64,000 nt of DNA from Penicillium oxalicum. Its lineage: Eukaryota > Ascomycota > Eurotiomycetes > Eurotiales > Aspergillaceae. The stretch is taken from positions 62,001 to 126,000 of the forward strand of contig NC_064653.1 of NCBI RefSeq assembly GCF_001723175.1. Direction: 5' to 3'. The translations under genes and the position numbers were made by a program. The notes below the pieces were generated by a model. The model was not told the origin of the DNA. It did not search any database and saw only the letters and a list, made by a program, of their open reading frames with translations. Position 1 is the stretch's first letter. Each line of letters begins with the position of its first letter. Positions 62,664 through 64,000 of the stretch are shown here, one piece after another.

Positions 62664-63080
62664 ATGGAAGATCAACAACACATCCTCTTTTCGCGTCCCC
62701 TTCTCGGAGCTCTCCTGTTCGAGAACACCAGCTCCGATGCCCGTGATCACTGTGCAAATGAGCGCACCTTCTTGTCATGGCTGCGTCTCTCGATGTATCT
62801 GGCCATTGTCGCACTAGCCATCATCATCTCTTTCCACTTTCGGGAGCAACCGTCCGGTCTCGAGCGCCGCATGTCTTTGCCACTGGGGATCATTTTCTGG
62901 TTACTGAGTCTCGTCTGTCTCGCCAATGGCTTCTTCAACTATGCCCGCACGGTGATGAAGTATAGTCGAAAAGCGGCGCTCGTTCAGAGTGGATGGAAGA
63001 CCCAGGTGGTCATCACCATCATCGGGACCGCAATCTTGGGGAGCTGTATTCTCTTCCTGTCCACGAGCCGGCGGGCCTGA
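62664..63080 (+). CDS. DUF202 small membrane protein
   Basis: Single exon, 138 residues, beginning MEDQQHILF. The conserved DUF202 signature DARDHCANERTFLSWLRLS lies at about 31-49 and runs into the first of three hydrophobic segments (about 50-62, 74-93, 114-132). Family knowledge: the same fold occurs as the C-terminal membrane domain of the yeast VTC polyphosphate polymerase subunits and in stand-alone bacterial and fungal proteins of unknown function. This is the stand-alone form, with no SPX or catalytic domain. It is probably an internal-membrane protein. A T-rich leader precedes it and it converges with the isopentenyl-diphosphate isomerase gene. Confidence 0.88.
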   Translation: MEDQQHILFSRPLLGALLFENTSSDARDHCANERTFLSWLRLSMYLAIVALAIIISFHFREQPSGLERRMSLPLGIIFWLLSLVCLANGFFNYARTVMKYSRKAALVQSGWKTQVVITIIGTAILGSCILFLSTSRRA

Positions 63081-63522
63081 TTTCACTCGGTACTTGTATC
63101 ATTCTGCATACTGCGGTTCTGAATAATAAAACTTGTATCATGGCAAAACGGATCCTTCTGTTTCTTGAGCATATCGATGTCTCATTGACTTAAGACAGCG
63201 GAATTTCAGGTTTGAGAAAGATCACATGTGATCATGCAGTACCTGGACGGAGAGGTCTTGTGACGTGCGTCCGCAGAAGTTATTTTCCGCCCCCCGGGGA
63301 AAAGTTTAGATTTCAGGGACAATACTGGGATTTCGATGGTATGCCACACGCTTAAATTGCCAAGAAAAATTGGATGAATTAGGACACATAGAGGAGAATA
63401 AAGGTATCATATGGGGAAATGTCCGAGAAAAGGCACATTGGCATAAATAGCAATTCGACCCTCACGACGGGAGAGCGCTTCGAGCAAATATCTGCATGCA
63501 TCAAAGCTGGCAGGGATGGTTC
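63081..63522. other. Convergent 3' flanks of DUF202 and IDI genes
   Basis: About 440 bases between two convergent stop codons. No coding signal. An AATAAA-type sequence near 63124 (AATAATAAAAC) could serve as polyadenylation element of the DUF202 gene. Confidence 0.5.
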
Positions 63523-64000
63523 TCACATGCGGCGAATTTGGGTTTCGCCTTTGTACTTATCCAGGGCCGGGGTACCCAGATGACCCCACCACTCGAACAG
63601 CATCGAGTTGCAAATCAACTTGAACCACGGTGTGAAGGTGAGGTCGGGCTGCTTGAACATGGCCTGCAGGTCCTCTGCCGAAACGTATTTGGTGTCCCGC
63701 ACCTCGTTCGGGTTGGGGTCCAGATCGACATCCGTTTGAATGAACAAGATATAGTCAACTGGACAGCACTCTGTTAGCGCACCAAAGCTCCGACCGAGAC
63801 GATAGATTTTTCGCTTCTGCAAAACTTACTTTCATGCTCTCCCCACTTGCCGTCGCTGGGAGCTTTGTAGTGAATCCGAGTGAAAAATTCAAACTTCTCC
63901 AATGGTACTTGCTCTGCCTTGATACCTAGCTCCTGGTCCAGCTTGCGTTGAGCCGCACGCTTGACACCCATGACGGCCGCATCAAGCTCCGCACCAGTCT
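63523..64000 (-). CDS. IDI1: Isopentenyl-diphosphate delta-isomerase, 3' part (gene continues past the window)
   Basis: Two exon pieces are visible: from the window edge down to 63830, and 63758-63523, joined by a 71-base intron; the 5' part is outside. The C-terminal portion reads [45 protein letters not shown], then [18 protein letters not shown] and [17 protein letters not shown]. These are type-1 IDI motifs with the Nudix-fold acidic residues in WGEHEIDY. The enzyme interconverts isopentenyl and dimethylallyl diphosphate, supplying ergosterol and other isoprenoids. Ends in ETQIRRM. Only about 135 residues are in view, but the family is clear. Confidence 0.93.

Noticed and set aside
58104..64000. 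Secondary-metabolite cluster built around the MATE transporter, DUF202 and isopentenyl isomerase
   Set aside because: No synthase, P450, terpene cyclase or tailoring gene lies nearby, and CPR is 48 kb away; the isomerase is the ordinary housekeeping type.

Overview
The window is nuclear DNA of a filamentous ascomycete, most likely one of the Eurotiales (Aspergillus/Penicillium group). The signs are short introns (about 45-155 bases) with GT...AG ends and CTAAC/CTAAT-like branch sites, gene contents such as a Pag1/Mor2 morphogenesis protein, CPR and a YAT amino-acid permease, protein sequences that look Aspergillus-like, and no bacterial-style operons. The taxonomic call is inference from protein appearance. 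No search was run.

Left part (1-10.8 kb): a trinucleotide microsatellite; a small four-exon CENP-S/MHF1 histone-fold gene on the minus strand; a divergent Pga2-like ER protein; then DDB1 (five exons) and NADPH-cytochrome P450 reductase, both minus. A gene-poor 5 kb stretch follows. Middle part (15.7-31.1 kb): a very large Pag1/Mor2/Tao3 gene, an AT-rich gene-free stretch, mitochondrial 3-hydroxyisobutyrate dehydrogenase and a two-RRM RNA-binding protein of the MSSP/Msa1 type, all plus strand. Next (32-40.7 kb): FAD synthetase and a DNAJC8/Spf31-like J-protein on minus, the rRNA-processing helicase Dbp4 on plus and divergent from the J-protein, and a YAT-family amino-acid permease on plus.

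Right part (42.6-64 kb): a Zn2Cys6 regulator on minus whose upstream side is almost 9 kb of low-complexity, homopolymer-rich DNA with no supportable gene; helicase Dbp10 (minus) divergent from RPA2 (plus); a MATE transporter (minus); a DUF202 membrane protein (plus); and the 3' part of isopentenyl-diphosphate isomerase (minus), which runs off the right end.

Most genes are ordinary conserved housekeeping genes and do not form a pathway cluster. DDB1, RPA2 and CENP-S/MHF1 all act in genome maintenance, and Dbp4 and Dbp10 in ribosome biogenesis, but they are spread over 55 kb with unrelated genes between. I found no convincing novel system, virus, transposon or secondary-metabolite cluster. The points that merit a second look are gene structures that simple ORF calling misses or distorts (a hidden four-exon gene, a 4-base first exon, read-through introns, a frame break near the Pag1 start) and the unusual non-coding stretches. 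Exon boundaries were set by hand from splice signals and reading frame.
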